Assembly: GCA_964507045.1 (NCBI GenBank)
Contig: CAZDOO010000029.1
Coordinates: 1-58,100, forward strand
DNA: 58,100 nucleotides
Source: UBA8199 sp964507045
Lineage (GTDB): Bacteria; Verrucomicrobiota; Verrucomicrobiia; Limisphaerales; UBA8199
Reading direction: 5' to 3'
Shown here: one piece after another, positions 17,422-26,800 of the stretch
How positions within the stretch are numbered: position 1 is the stretch's first letter
How the letters are laid out: every line of letters starts with the position of its first letter
The notes under the pieces: generated by a model
What the model was told of the DNA's origin: nothing
Database searches by the model: none
The model's input: only the letters and a program-made list of their open reading frames with translations
Program-made: the position numbers and the translations under genes

Positions 17422-17682
17422 TCACGAGCCTAGCAAAACCGCCCCGGAGGGACAATACCCTAAACAGGGGGGATGCCGGGCTCCTTGTGTCGCGCGTGGG
17501 GAACCGAAGGCCATGCCTTGGTGCCGCGGCAACACCGGCGGCTTTTGCCGATAAGCCGACATGACTTCGGTGCGGACACGGGCTTGGAGATTGGCGAAGA
17601 TGGCGTCGGGAATGAGCCCGGTTTCGGCGGCGGGAGCGGTTCGGGTGGGCGCCGCCGGAGTGCTTGGACGCTGCTTGGACAT
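17422..17682 (-). pseudogene. Relic of LuxR-type regulator (86-codon frame)
   Basis: The open frame starts MSKQRPSTPAAP, matching MSKRRPSKAPAAP at the start of the regulator at 21652-22953, with over 30 bases of near-identical DNA there. After a short linker it has IFANLQARVRTEVMSAYRQK, matching the final IFEKLQVHSRTEAVLAYLQK of that regulator. Everything between (tandem N-terminal domains, receiver, most of the HTH) is missing. The frame then reads on through the shared hairpin motif because the old stop is lost. So it is an internally deleted copy, perhaps still translated. It lies 83 bases downstream of the pseudopilin gene. Confidence 0.65.
17453..17476 (-). promoter_or_regulatory. CCCCTGTTT-GGGG hairpin motif, copy B
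   Basis: A 24-base block shared with 21578-21601 (23 of 24 identical). On the minus strand it reads GCATCCCCCCTGTTTAGGG then TATTG, able to form a short C/G hairpin. It lies between the regulator relic and the PEP-CTERM gene start at 17372. A leader or attenuator role is only a guess. Confidence 0.5.
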
Positions 17683-17765
17683 ATGCAGGGAATCGGGCGC
17701 GGCCCGCCGCGGGTGCGCAGGGCGGGGGCCACAAGGCCGGGGCGGAGCCGGCACCGCAGGGGCGA

Positions 17766-18593
17766 TCAGCGGTCGCCGGCCCGTTTCAGCGGGTCCCAGT
17801 GTCGTGAATTGACCAGCCCCTGGGAATCTCCCGTGCCGGGGTCAACGGGCGGGTTGATCCGCGCGTCCTTGCGGGCCTCAGCGTGGCCGTCGGTGAAGAC
17901 AATGACGCCGTTGTTCCGATGCCGGGCGATATCAATGCCCTCGAACCCCTGGCTGGCACTCCTCGTTTTGTCCATGCAGGCGTTGGGCCACCAGAAGCTC
18001 GAACTATACAGGCCGTCGCTTTTCGGCATGCCGTCACCGATGATCAGGTTGTCCGACGGGCTCACCACCGCGGTGCGTTTGAACCAGGGCTTGGTGTCGA
18101 ACCTGATGCCGCTGATGGTGACGCTGCCCGAGGTGTAAGGCCAAAGGCAGTTGAAGAAGGAGTTGATGCCGTAGCCGACCCGGTGGCAGTCAAAGGCCCA
18201 GCTCCAGGTTACCCCGTTGTCCACTCGCTGCCCCTTGATGGCGGCGCAGTGGAACAGGTTCGTTTGATTACGCGCGTAGCCGATGATGGCGGCTCCCCAC
18301 CAGTTGGTGCGCGCGGTGGAAGAATTGCTGTTCTCGTTTTGGTTCCGGTGGGCCGGGAAGACATCCCGGTTGTCATCGGTGTAGAACTGTAGGAACAGCT
18401 CGATCTGCTTCAGGTTGTTGAGGCAGGCGATGCGGTCGGCTTTCTCCTTGGCCCTGGCCAGGGCTGGCAACAGCAGCGCCGCCAGGATAGCGATAATTGC
18501 GATGACCACGAGCAATTCGATCAGCGTAAAGCCCCGGCGGCGAGCATCTCCCCGCCGGGGCAGGCCGAGACAGGCATATCCAGAGGCGTTCAC
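17766..18593 (-). CDS. Pseudopilin-like protein (H-x9-DG type)
   Basis: A 275-residue protein with a prepilin N-terminus: RRGFTLIELLVVIAIIAILA with cleavage expected after Gly by a prepilin peptidase, followed by ALLLPALARAKEKADRIACL. The C-terminal third has HRNNGVIVFTDGHAEARKD, the H-x9-DG-like motif of planctomycete and verrucomicrobial pseudopilins. It probably forms part of a type II-secretion-like or surface structure. The GTG start at 18593 overlaps the stop of the triple-LamG gene (GTGA), so translation is coupled. Confidence 0.82.
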   Translation of the reverse strand: MNASGYACLGLPRRGDARRRGFTLIELLVVIAIIAILAALLLPALARAKEKADRIACLNNLKQIELFLQFYTDDNRDVFPAHRNQNENSNSSTARTNWWGAAIIGYARNQTNLFHCAAIKGQRVDNGVTWSWAFDCHRVGYGINSFFNCLWPYTSGSVTISGIRFDTKPWFKRTAVVSPSDNLIIGDGMPKSDGLYSSSFWWPNACMDKTRSASQGFEGIDIARHRNNGVIVFTDGHAEARKDARINPPVDPGTGDSQGLVNSRHWDPLKRAGDR

Positions 18594-21406
18594 TTTCTCA
18601 GCCGGAAGAACCGCCTGCCGGCGGAGGTGTCAACGGTGACCTGGTTGTTGACCACATTGGTCACCGTGGTCCAGGAGGCGGCAGGCAGGCTTTCCGCATA
18701 TTCCAACGTAAACCCGGTTGCCTCCTCCGGCCAGGCAAGAGTGAGCTGGGTGCCGGCGAGGGAGCAGCTCAGCGACGGCGGGCCCACCATGGCCAGGAAG
18801 TGATTCCAGATGGTGTCCGCCCCGAGCGCGGTGCTGTAGAACGCCACCTCGTCCAGCCCGCCGATCCATCCCTCGGTCGTTGCCGTGGGGGTGCTGGAGC
18901 CAAGCTGAGTCGGTTTCGAGAGGAAATTGATGGTCTGGGCGAACGCGCCCAGCGGCTGGCCATCCCAATACATCGAGACGAACCCTGCGTCGAAGACAAT
19001 CGCGTAGTAGTGCCAGCCGCTGCTGTATGGGGTGGAGAGCATTTGGAAGCCGGAGCTGAAGTTCCCGACCTGATGCGACCACTGTTCCATGTGCACGCTC
19101 CAGTCGCTGCCGCCATCCCGGGCGGCAAACAGGCACGGATTGTAGCCAGCCGCGCCCTGGGTCCAATCGGCCCGGATCCATCCCTCGACGGTGCCGCTGC
19201 CGCCGCCGAACTCGAATTCGGGAACGTAGCCCAGGTCAACGTGGCCGGTGCCATCCAGAATGAGGGCCAGGTTGGTCACGCCGCCGTAGCCAGCCTCATA
19301 GGTCGCGGAGTTTGCGACCGTGCCGGGGTGCGCGTTCCTGGCATCCCGGGCGTCACCGTCATCGAAGGTGTAATAGGAGATCAGGCTGGTTTCGCCGAGC
19401 ACTGTTGCCTGGTAGCGGGCCATGTTGTTGCCGACCTGTACGATGGCCGTGGCGCTGTTTGTGCTGCCAAAGTCATTGCTGACGGCCAGGTAGTACTTGC
19501 CGGAGTAAGCTGGAGTCAGGGCGCTCGTGCCGATGATGGCGGTCGTGGCTCCCGGGATGAGCACGTCATCCTTGTACCATTGGTAGGTCCGCTTCTGGGT
19601 GCCGCTGGTCCCGGCCGAGGTTTGATACGACTTGCCGACGAGGAAGGTGCCGCCGATCGGCTGGGTGGTGACTGCCGGGGGCTGGCCTTGATAGTACGCA
19701 TTGTAGTGCGCCTGAATCGAATCGCCGGACAGCGCCGTCGAGTAAAAGGCGACTTCATCCAGCATGCCGATCCAGCCTTCAGACGTCACAGTATCCGCGG
19801 AGGAGCCCAACTGGACCGTGGTCCCGGACCCTACGCCCAGCTCCTGCGCAAGCGGAGAGTATATAACCAGGTCCCCATCCCAGTAGCAACTGACTGTCCC
19901 GGCGTCTATGACCACCGCGACATGGTGCCAATTCGTGCCGGCGTTCGGCGGGTAGTACCAGGAACCGCTTTCACCGTTGAAGAAGCTAATCCGGTTCTTG
20001 CTGCTGCTCAGGTGGATGCTCCAGAGGGTGGGGCCATTGCGATTGGCAAACAGGCAGGGCTCGTAAGACGGTGCGCTGGTCCAATCCGCGCGGACCCAGC
20101 CCTCGATTGTGCCCACCCCGGAGCTGAAATCGAAGTCGGCGACGGTGCCCAGGCTGACGTGCCCCGAGCCGTTAAGCAGCAAGCCTTGCGCGGCGCCCTC
20201 GCCAAAGCCCGCACCCCAGCCGGCCGTCCCCGCCAGCGTGCCTTCGTGCGAGCCAAAGACATCCTCCGGCATCAAGCGATCGAAGGTATAGTAGGAGATC
20301 AGACTCGTCTCATTGGAGACGGCGGTCTGATAGCGGACCAGCGGCGCGGGCAGCGACGACGACAAGGCGAGGATGGCCGGGGCGCTGGGCACCTTGCCCC
20401 CCGTATTGGATACCGTGACCGAATAGGTTCCGGCGTCGCCCGTTGACAGGCTAGGGAAAGCAAGAGCGGAGGTGGTCTTGCCGTTCAGAGCGGTCGCGCC
20501 TTTATACCACTGGTAGGACAGGTTGGTGCCGGTCGCGGTGACGTTAAGGGTCAGCGCCACGCCCGGCAGATAGGTTCCGCCCTGGGGCTGCTTGGTGATC
20601 GTTGGCGGATTGTCGGCGAAGAACGCCTGGTAATGCGCCTGGACCGCTGCCGGCGTCAGCGCATCGGCATAAATGGCTACTTCATCCAGTGCCCCGATCC
20701 AGGGTTGCTCCGCGGCTAACGGAGACGCGTTTCCGATTTGCGTGGGGCGATCGGTGACGTTGCCCAGTGCGTTGGTAAAGGAGCCGGCTGACGTGCCATC
20801 CCAATACGCGGTGAACTTGTCGCTGTCAAAGACTACCACCAGGTGATGCCAGTTCGTGGAAGCGTTTGCGATGGCCAGCGTCTTGTATCCGCCGCTGTAA
20901 TTGCCATTCCACATGCCGACTTGAGTCTTGGCGGAGGCCATGTGGACGCTGTATCGGGTGGTCCAGCCATATTCGCGAGTTGCGAACATGCAGGCGTCGG
21001 CGCCGATCGTGCCGGCGCGCACCCAGGCCTCGATGGAGCCGCTGTTGTCGTTGGTAAAGGCGAAGTCGGGCACCACGCCCAGGTTCACCCAGCCGGCGCC
21101 GCCCAACGCGAGGGCCCGGCCGAAGCCTCCCGCGCCATTAGTAAACGCAGTCGTGCCTGCGAGCGTCCCGGGGTGCGCTCCCTTCAGGTCCGCGGCGTTG
21201 TTCTGCTCGAAGGTGTAATACGAAAGGAGGCTCGGTTCATTGGTGACGGCGGCTTGGTACTGGGCCAGCGTTGCCCGGGCTGGTGCAGGGCACAGCAGGG
21301 CGAGAGCCGCCCCGGCGAGCGTGCTGTAATAGTGGAAACGAGAGGTCTTCGCCGCCGATGGGCGTGGGGTTGAGGGGCAAGTGCGAGAGGCGTTTTGTGC
21401 TTTCAT
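18590..21406 (-). CDS. Secreted triple-LamG / Ig-like surface protein
   Basis: A 938-residue exported protein with a long basic leader and signal core (AGAALALLCPAPARA). Three LamG-like domains lie at about 48-265, 360-570 and 655-865, each with a shared frame (SLLSYYTF or SLISYYTF at the start and GALDEVAIY, GMLDEVAFY or GGLDEVAFY near the end). Two Ig-like domains separate them (about 270-350 and 575-650; SYQWYKGATAL, TYQWYKDDVLI). A C-terminal beta domain ends GRRFFRLRK. No PEP-CTERM tail. Likely a carbohydrate- or polymer-binding surface protein. Coupled to the downstream pseudopilin. Confidence 0.82.
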   Translation of the reverse strand: MKAQNASRTCPSTPRPSAAKTSRFHYYSTLAGAALALLCPAPARATLAQYQAAVTNEPSLLSYYTFEQNNAADLKGAHPGTLAGTTAFTNGAGGFGRALALGGAGWVNLGVVPDFAFTNDNSGSIEAWVRAGTIGADACMFATREYGWTTRYSVHMASAKTQVGMWNGNYSGGYKTLAIANASTNWHHLVVVFDSDKFTAYWDGTSAGSFTNALGNVTDRPTQIGNASPLAAEQPWIGALDEVAIYADALTPAAVQAHYQAFFADNPPTITKQPQGGTYLPGVALTLNVTATGTNLSYQWYKGATALNGKTTSALAFPSLSTGDAGTYSVTVSNTGGKVPSAPAILALSSSLPAPLVRYQTAVSNETSLISYYTFDRLMPEDVFGSHEGTLAGTAGWGAGFGEGAAQGLLLNGSGHVSLGTVADFDFSSGVGTIEGWVRADWTSAPSYEPCLFANRNGPTLWSIHLSSSKNRISFFNGESGSWYYPPNAGTNWHHVAVVIDAGTVSCYWDGDLVIYSPLAQELGVGSGTTVQLGSSADTVTSEGWIGMLDEVAFYSTALSGDSIQAHYNAYYQGQPPAVTTQPIGGTFLVGKSYQTSAGTSGTQKRTYQWYKDDVLIPGATTAIIGTSALTPAYSGKYYLAVSNDFGSTNSATAIVQVGNNMARYQATVLGETSLISYYTFDDGDARDARNAHPGTVANSATYEAGYGGVTNLALILDGTGHVDLGYVPEFEFGGGSGTVEGWIRADWTQGAAGYNPCLFAARDGGSDWSVHMEQWSHQVGNFSSGFQMLSTPYSSGWHYYAIVFDAGFVSMYWDGQPLGAFAQTINFLSKPTQLGSSTPTATTEGWIGGLDEVAFYSTALGADTIWNHFLAMVGPPSLSCSLAGTQLTLAWPEEATGFTLEYAESLPAASWTTVTNVVNNQVTVDTSAGRRFFRLRK

Positions 21407-21411
21407 GATAT

Positions 21412-21427
21412 CTATACTATACTATAG
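21412..21427 (-). promoter_or_regulatory. Tandem TATAGT boxes next to the LamG start
   Basis: On the minus strand CTATAGTATAGTATAG holds two or three overlapping TATAGT-type -10 boxes, ending five bases before the ATG at 21406. If used, they would give a very short or absent 5' leader. Confidence 0.4.
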
Positions 21428-21577
21428 GTGAAGGTGTGATTGTTGCTTTGCCGCAGTCAGGATTGGCGCGAGCTGTCTAAATTAAATACTGTGAATTCGG
21501 CATTGCTGAGTACTGGCACTATCGGACGGCAAACGGCTTTCCATACTAAGCACCTTATCACCGCCGGTCCCGCGGCC

Positions 21578-21601
21578 CAATACCCCAAACAGGGGGGATG
21601 C
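21578..21601 (-). promoter_or_regulatory. CCCCTGTTTGGGG hairpin motif, copy A
   Basis: Minus-strand GCATCCCCCCTGTTTGGGG then TATTG, a CCCC/GGGG hairpin with a 5-base loop, sits between the regulator stop (21652) and the LamG gene start (21406). It is 23/24 identical to the copy at 17453-17476, which also follows regulator-derived sequence and precedes a LamG protein gene. Confidence 0.5.
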
Positions 21602-21651
21602 GGTGCAGGGCACGCCTCGCGACACGGCCACAAGCCGGCACGTCGGCGGGG

Positions 21652-22953
21652 CTACTTCTGGAGGTAAGCCAGCACCGCCTCGGTGCGCGAGTGGACTTGC
21701 AGCTTCTCGAAGATGCGTTTGACGTGTTCGTGCACGGTCCAGGTGCTGATGCCCAGCGCCGGGGCAATTTCCTTGTCCACGTGGCCCTTGCTCATCAGGC
21801 TCAGCACATCCTGCTCGCGCTGGGTCAAGGGCGTCGCCTTGCTGGAAGCTTTCGCGGCGGGGCCGCTCTGGAGCAACCGCTGGAAGTAGGACTGGGTGAT
21901 CCGCGACAGCGCCTCTACCGTTGGGCGGCCCTCCGCCAGGACGCTCAGTACCGGCTCCAGGATGCGCTCGGGCGCCGTGCGCTTGAGCACATAACCGGAC
22001 GCCCCGCCGGGAGTGAGCGCGAACAACTCCTGGCTGTCTTTATGAACCGCGTAGCTGACCGCCGGCAAACCCTCAACCACCGTGCTGATCTGGCCGGAAT
22101 TCGGCAGGCCGATGCTGCCGGCCAGGTCCCGGTTGACAAGGCACAGAACTGCGTTTGTGGCCGCCGCCTCACGCCGGGCTGCCTTCGCGGTCGGGCAGGG
22201 CACGCAGCAATAACCTTCATGCCGGTTAATGCACTGCGAGAGGGCGCCGCGGATGCCAGGATCGCTTTCCACCAGCAGGATGGGGGTGAGTTTGCCGGTG
22301 CTTTCCGAGACCTTCGGTTGCCGTTGGCGGCTGTCCGCGCACAGGGTGTGGATGGTGGTATAAGTCCACAGGAGGGGGTCATAAGCCCAATGGAAGGCCA
22401 GGGTCACCTCCCGCGGAAACGATTTCCCTGCGGCGGCCCACCCCTCCGCCAGCACTTGGCGGTAGATTTGCAGGGCCCGAACGGCAGCCGCTTCGGGGTC
22501 GCTGGTTCCCAGCGGAAAGAAGCAGCCGGCGCCTGCGTGCTCGATATGCGTCGAGAATTCGTGCTGGCGCCCGCCGTCCGCCGGCGCGGGATAATGCCGG
22601 AGCAACAGCCGCTCCTTCCAATAGCCGGCATCGGCCCGGGTGAGCGCGTGTCCCCGCCGGTCGCGGTATTCCCGCACCACCGCATCCCAGCCCTCGCCGG
22701 CTATCTTTTCCTGGATCGCCCGGGCTTCCGCCGCTGCGTCGAGCCTGGTTTTTGCGGCCAGTGAAAACGTGTGCCGGTGTCCCCCGTGCTGCATCTTGAC
22801 CGACCAGCCGCGCAGGGCCATGCGACGGCCTTGCCGGGTGTAAGTGTTATGAAAGACGCGATGCCGCCAGGGGGATGCCGGTTTGCCGGGGTGGGGCAAA
22901 GCGGGAGGCGGGCCGGGAGCCGCCGGAGCCTTGCTTGGACGCCGCTTGGACAT
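21652..22953 (-). CDS. LuxR-type regulator with tandem integrase-arm-like domains
   Basis: A 433-residue protein. The N-terminal half holds two similar units (about 49-93, GWSVKMQHGGHRHTFSLAAK ... GWDAVV; about 136-179, HIEHAGAGCFFPLGTSDPEAA ... GWAAAG). Both follow the F-x-L ... AA..A..I ... GW pattern of the arm-binding domain of tyrosine recombinases. A receiver-like domain follows (about 223-340; ILLVESD, and GYVLKR with Lys), but the phospho-acceptor Asp appears to be Asn (N274 in CLVNRDL). A LuxR HTH ends it (about 375-433). It is likely a phosphorylation-independent regulator of the downstream LamG genes. ATG 22953 chosen because MSKRRPS is conserved in the relic; the frame opens at 22992. 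Confidence 0.72.
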   Translation of the reverse strand: MSKRRPSKAPAAPGPPPALPHPGKPASPWRHRVFHNTYTRQGRRMALRGWSVKMQHGGHRHTFSLAAKTRLDAAAEARAIQEKIAGEGWDAVVREYRDRRGHALTRADAGYWKERLLLRHYPAPADGGRQHEFSTHIEHAGAGCFFPLGTSDPEAAAVRALQIYRQVLAEGWAAAGKSFPREVTLAFHWAYDPLLWTYTTIHTLCADSRQRQPKVSESTGKLTPILLVESDPGIRGALSQCINRHEGYCCVPCPTAKAARREAAATNAVLCLVNRDLAGSIGLPNSGQISTVVEGLPAVSYAVHKDSQELFALTPGGASGYVLKRTAPERILEPVLSVLAEGRPTVEALSRITQSYFQRLLQSGPAAKASSKATPLTQREQDVLSLMSKGHVDKEIAPALGISTWTVHEHVKRIFEKLQVHSRTEAVLAYLQK

Positions 22954-22992
22954 ACCCCCATTAGAGGCTACTACGGGCACGGTGTCAAACAT

Positions 22993-23289
22993 CGTTGGCT
23001 TTATGGCCGCGCTCCGTCAGACGGGGGATGGCCTGAGCGTACGATTGGAGCCGCCCAAGGCGGTCAAGGCCCGGGTGCGAATCCCAGACGGCATGGTTCT
23101 CCTTCCAGCCGTGGGAGGTATCGCCGGCGGCAATCTCGACTTTGCTGCTCAAGGTGCGCTGATCCGGCCAGGCAGCCTGCGCGGGCAGCGTCGGCCGGGC
23201 TGTCGTTGGCGTGGTGTTGGCCCGTTACCGGCGGGGGACCAGCGTGAGAGTCCGGATTCTTACTGTAGTCCTGGGCCCTTTCCCGTCCT
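22993..23289. other. Gene-free stretch upstream of the MITE-like element
   Basis: I see no credible gene here. A plus-strand open frame (22883-23620) runs through this stretch and the repeat element, but it starts inside the regulator gene and its composition is not protein-like. A short GGGTGCGAATCCCAG near 23070 only resembles a tRNA T-arm. Confidence 0.5.
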
Positions 23290-23725
23290 CTACGCAGTGC
23301 TTGATTGCACAAATAAGCGATACCCAGCCCCCGCGCGCCCCCACGTGGCGCTATCGCTAATCACCGTACTCAAGCTGATACCTCCATTGCACCTCCATCC
23401 TACCTCCATTATACCTCCATTATACCTCCATTATACCTCCATTATACCTCCATTATACCTCCATTTAGAGATGGAGGTAGGATGGAGGTATAATGGAGGT
23501 GGGATGGAGGTGCGATGGATGGGCAAGCTTGAGGCGGCGCGGTGGCGGCTGCTGGAGCCGTGCGGGAAGCCCATTTCAGAATTAGCTGCCGAGGTAACTG
23601 AGGTTGATGGCAGTGATTAGCGATAGCGCCGCGTGGGGGCACGCGGCCTGCAAACCTCGTGTAGGGCGCGTGCCCTCACGCGGCGGGCCAGGTATCGCTT
23701 ATTTGTGCAATCAAGCACTGCGTAG
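23290..23725. mobile_element. MITE-like element with 35-bp perfect inverted ends
   Basis: The left end 23290-23324 (starting CTACGCAGTGCTTGATTGCA) is an exact reverse complement of 23691-23725. Inside it, a second inverted pair (23347-23364 with 23613-23630, 18 bp) is also exact. The core carries the 11-bp repeat arrays. It has no transposase; the design is that of a non-autonomous transposable element or a large regulatory hairpin. No clear target duplication was found outside the ends. Confidence 0.75.
23379..23514. repeat. 11-bp repeats in inverted arrays
   Basis: Eight head-to-tail copies of TACCTCCATTA (five of them perfect) fill 23379-23466. After four bases, four copies of the reverse-complement unit (ATGGAGGTATA and variants) fill 23471-23514. 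The two arrays can pair to a long hairpin, and the 11-bp period is close to one DNA turn. Confidence 0.9.
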
Positions 23726-23836
23726 CGCCTTCTGCCTTCGGGATGTGACCATCTCGACGCAGCCCCAAGGGGCCGGCCCCACCGGCAGAGCGATTTCTCT
23801 CGCCCGCGGGCCGCGCTACGGGGTAAACAGACCTCC

Positions 23837-26800
23837 ATGCAAAAGCCTTTGCTGAGCCGGTCGTTAGTCTTCACCGCCGTTTTTCCCTTGCTGCTGTGTT
23901 CCCGCAGTGCCGCGGAGCCCGGGATGCCGGAGGGCTTCACGCGGCTGGAGCAACTGCCCGCCCCGAAGATCATCGCCAGCACCGAGGCTTATCCCGGCGG
24001 ACACCATGACGTGGGTAACATCACCGATGGCAAGCCCCGGACCGAGTATTCCTCGAACGCCAAAGGGACCAATACCTTCATCGAGTTCGACTTCGGCGCG
24101 CCCACGAGCGTGGCCGCCTTCCGGCACGTGGACCGCAATGACTCGGCGACTATTGCCGCCTCCGAATTGACGTTCCTGGACGCGGCCGGCGCGGTGGTCG
24201 GCACGGTGCCGGTCAAGCATGTGAATCAGCGGGGCGGGGTGACGAGCCAGACGCTGCCGGCGCCGGTGCTGGCGCGGCGTGCGCGCTGGCGGGTGACCGA
24301 GATGGGAGGCCGGCATGGCACTGTTGGCGGGGCTGAGATTGCTTTCTTCACGCCAGCGAGCCCCGAATCGCTGCCCCGAGCTGTCACGCTCGCGACCCTG
24401 GCGCCGCAGATGGTCGAGCGGCAGGGCGAGGCGCTGGTGCAGCCGCTCCGGGTGACGGTCCATTACCCCTATGCCGAGCCGGTGCTCGGAGTGGTCCGGA
24501 TCGCGGGCGCGGAAGGCAAAATCGTCAACCTCCAATTCGGCAGCCAGGAAGTGGTTCTGTCGGCGCCCGCAGTGGCCTCGGAGCAGACGGTGAAGGTTGA
24601 ACTCGAAGCGGGCGGGCTGCCGGTGGCCAGCCGCGAGGTAACGCTCAAGCCGGTGCGCAAGCTGGAGATCTTCATCCTGCCGCATTCGCACAACGACATC
24701 GGCTACACCGCGTTGCAGGCGGAGGTGGAGAAGAAGCAGAACGACAACATCGAGACCGGCCTGCGGCTCGCGCGGGCTACGGCGAACTACCCGGAGGGCG
24801 CGCGGTTCAAGTGGAATGTCGAGGTGCTCTGGTGCGTGGACAACTACCTGCGATCCGCCACGCCGGAGCAGCGGGCGGACTTCATGGCGGCCGTCAGGTC
24901 CGGCCAGGTCGGCCTGGACGCCTTTTACTGCAACATCCTCGCCGGCCTGTGCCGGCCGGAGGAACTGCTGAACCTGATGCGCTATGCGACCCGGCTCTCA
25001 GCGGAGTGCGGCGTGCCCATCGAGTCGGCGATGATCAGCGACGTGCCGGGCTACACCTGGAGCCTGGTGCCGGCGATGGCGCAGGCCGGGGTGAAATATT
25101 TCTCCTTCGCGCCGAACTACTTCGACCGCATGGGCGGCACGATGAAGGAATGGCAGAACAAGCCGTTCTGGTGGAAAGGCCCCGACGGCCAGAGCCGCGT
25201 GCTGTGCTGGTGCCCGTCGCGCGGTTACGCCCTGGGCCATCTCATCGGCGACGGCGAGGCCCTGGCGCGGTTCCTCCCGGAGTACCTGACGGAGCTGGAG
25301 AACAACGGCTACCCCTACGACATCACGCACCTGCGCTGGAACGTGCACGGCGACAACGGCTCGCCCGACGAGAAGGTGGCCGAGGTCGTGCGCGACTGGA
25401 ATGCCCGCTATGCGTGGCCGCGCCTGACGATCACCACGACCGCCGCCGCCTTCCGTGAGTTCGAGCGCCGCTACGGCGACAAGCTGCCCGAATACAGCGG
25501 GGATTACACGCCGTACTGGGAGGATGGCGCGGCATCGTCGGCGCTGGAGACCGCGCTCAACCGTGGTTCTGCCGAGCGGCTTGTCCAGGCCGGGGCCTTG
25601 TGGGCCATGCGCAACCCGGGGCCCTTCCCGGCGGCCGCGTTCCAGGACGCCTGGCGCAACGTGCTGCTCTACAGCGAGCACACCTGGGGCGCGCACAACA
25701 GCATCAGCCAGCCCGACCTGCCGTTCGTGCGCGATCAATGGAAGGTGAAACAGGCTTTCGCGTTGGATGCCGACCAGCAATCAGCGCGGTTGCTCGCGCA
25801 GGCGCTGCAGAGCGGGGCGGGCGTCCCGCCGGCCGCCGCAGAGTTCGATGTTTTCAACACCACCTCGTGGGAACGCGCCGGGCTGGTGACGTTGTCCCGC
25901 GAGCAATCGGCTGCGGGCGATTGCGTTGTGAACGACAAAGGCAAGGCGGTCCCGTCGCAGCGGCTTGCCAGCGGCGAGCTGGTTTTCCTGGCGCGCCATG
26001 TGCCGGCCCTGTCGGCGAAGCGGTTCCGGATCAAAGCGGGGCCGGCGTCCGCGCGGGGTGCGGTGAAGGCGGAAGGCGTCACGCTGTCGCACCCGGACTT
26101 CACGGTGAAGATTGACGAGCGCAGCGGCGGCATCGCCAGCCTCGTCAGCCGCTCGTTGAACCGGGAGCTGGTTGACGCCAAAGCGGCCACGGCCCTGAAT
26201 GATTACTTCTACCTGCCGGGCTCGGACCTCAAGGACCTGCAGCGCAACGGCCCGCCGCGCATCACCGTCAAGGAGCGCGGCCCGCTGGTGGCCGCCTTGC
26301 TGATCGAATCCGACGCGCCGGGCTGCAAGCGGCTGCTGCGCGAGGTGCGCGTTGTGGACGGCCTGGATTGCGTCGAGATCATCAACACCGTGGACAAGCT
26401 CCCGGTGCGCGCCAAGGAAGGTGTGCACTTCGGCTACGGTTTCAACGTGCCCGACGGCACGGTGCGCATGGACGTCGGCTGGGCGGTGGTGCGGCCGGAG
26501 CTGGACCAGATCCCGGCCTCGTGCAAGAACTGGTTCAGCGTGCAGCGGTGGGTGGACATCTCCAACGACCGGTTTGGGGTGACGTGGTCGCCGGTGGACG
26601 CGCCGCTGGTCGAGGTCGGCGGCATTACGGCCAACCTGATCGGCTCGCAGACCAACCCCGATGTCTGGATTCAGCATTTGGAACCATCGCAGACAATTTA
26701 CTCGTGGGTGATGAACAATCACTGGCATACCAACTACCGCGCCGAGCAGGAAGGACGTACCTTCTTCCGTTACGCCATCCGCCCACACAAGGGCTTTGCA

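Noticed and set aside
18800..20446. Plus-strand 548-codon frame
   Set aside because: It is antisense to the triple-LamG gene, whose repeated domains are unmistakable.
23066..23085. tRNA T-arm-like GGGTGCGAATCCCAG
   Set aside because: No acceptor stem, anticodon arm or CCA-side partner can be built around it.
23379..23514. CRISPR array
   Set aside because: The 11-bp units are adjacent with no unique spacers and there are no cas genes.
22883..23620. Plus-strand 245-codon frame
   Set aside because: It starts inside the regulator gene and runs through the 11-bp repeats, which it translates as low-complexity PLYLHYTSII units.
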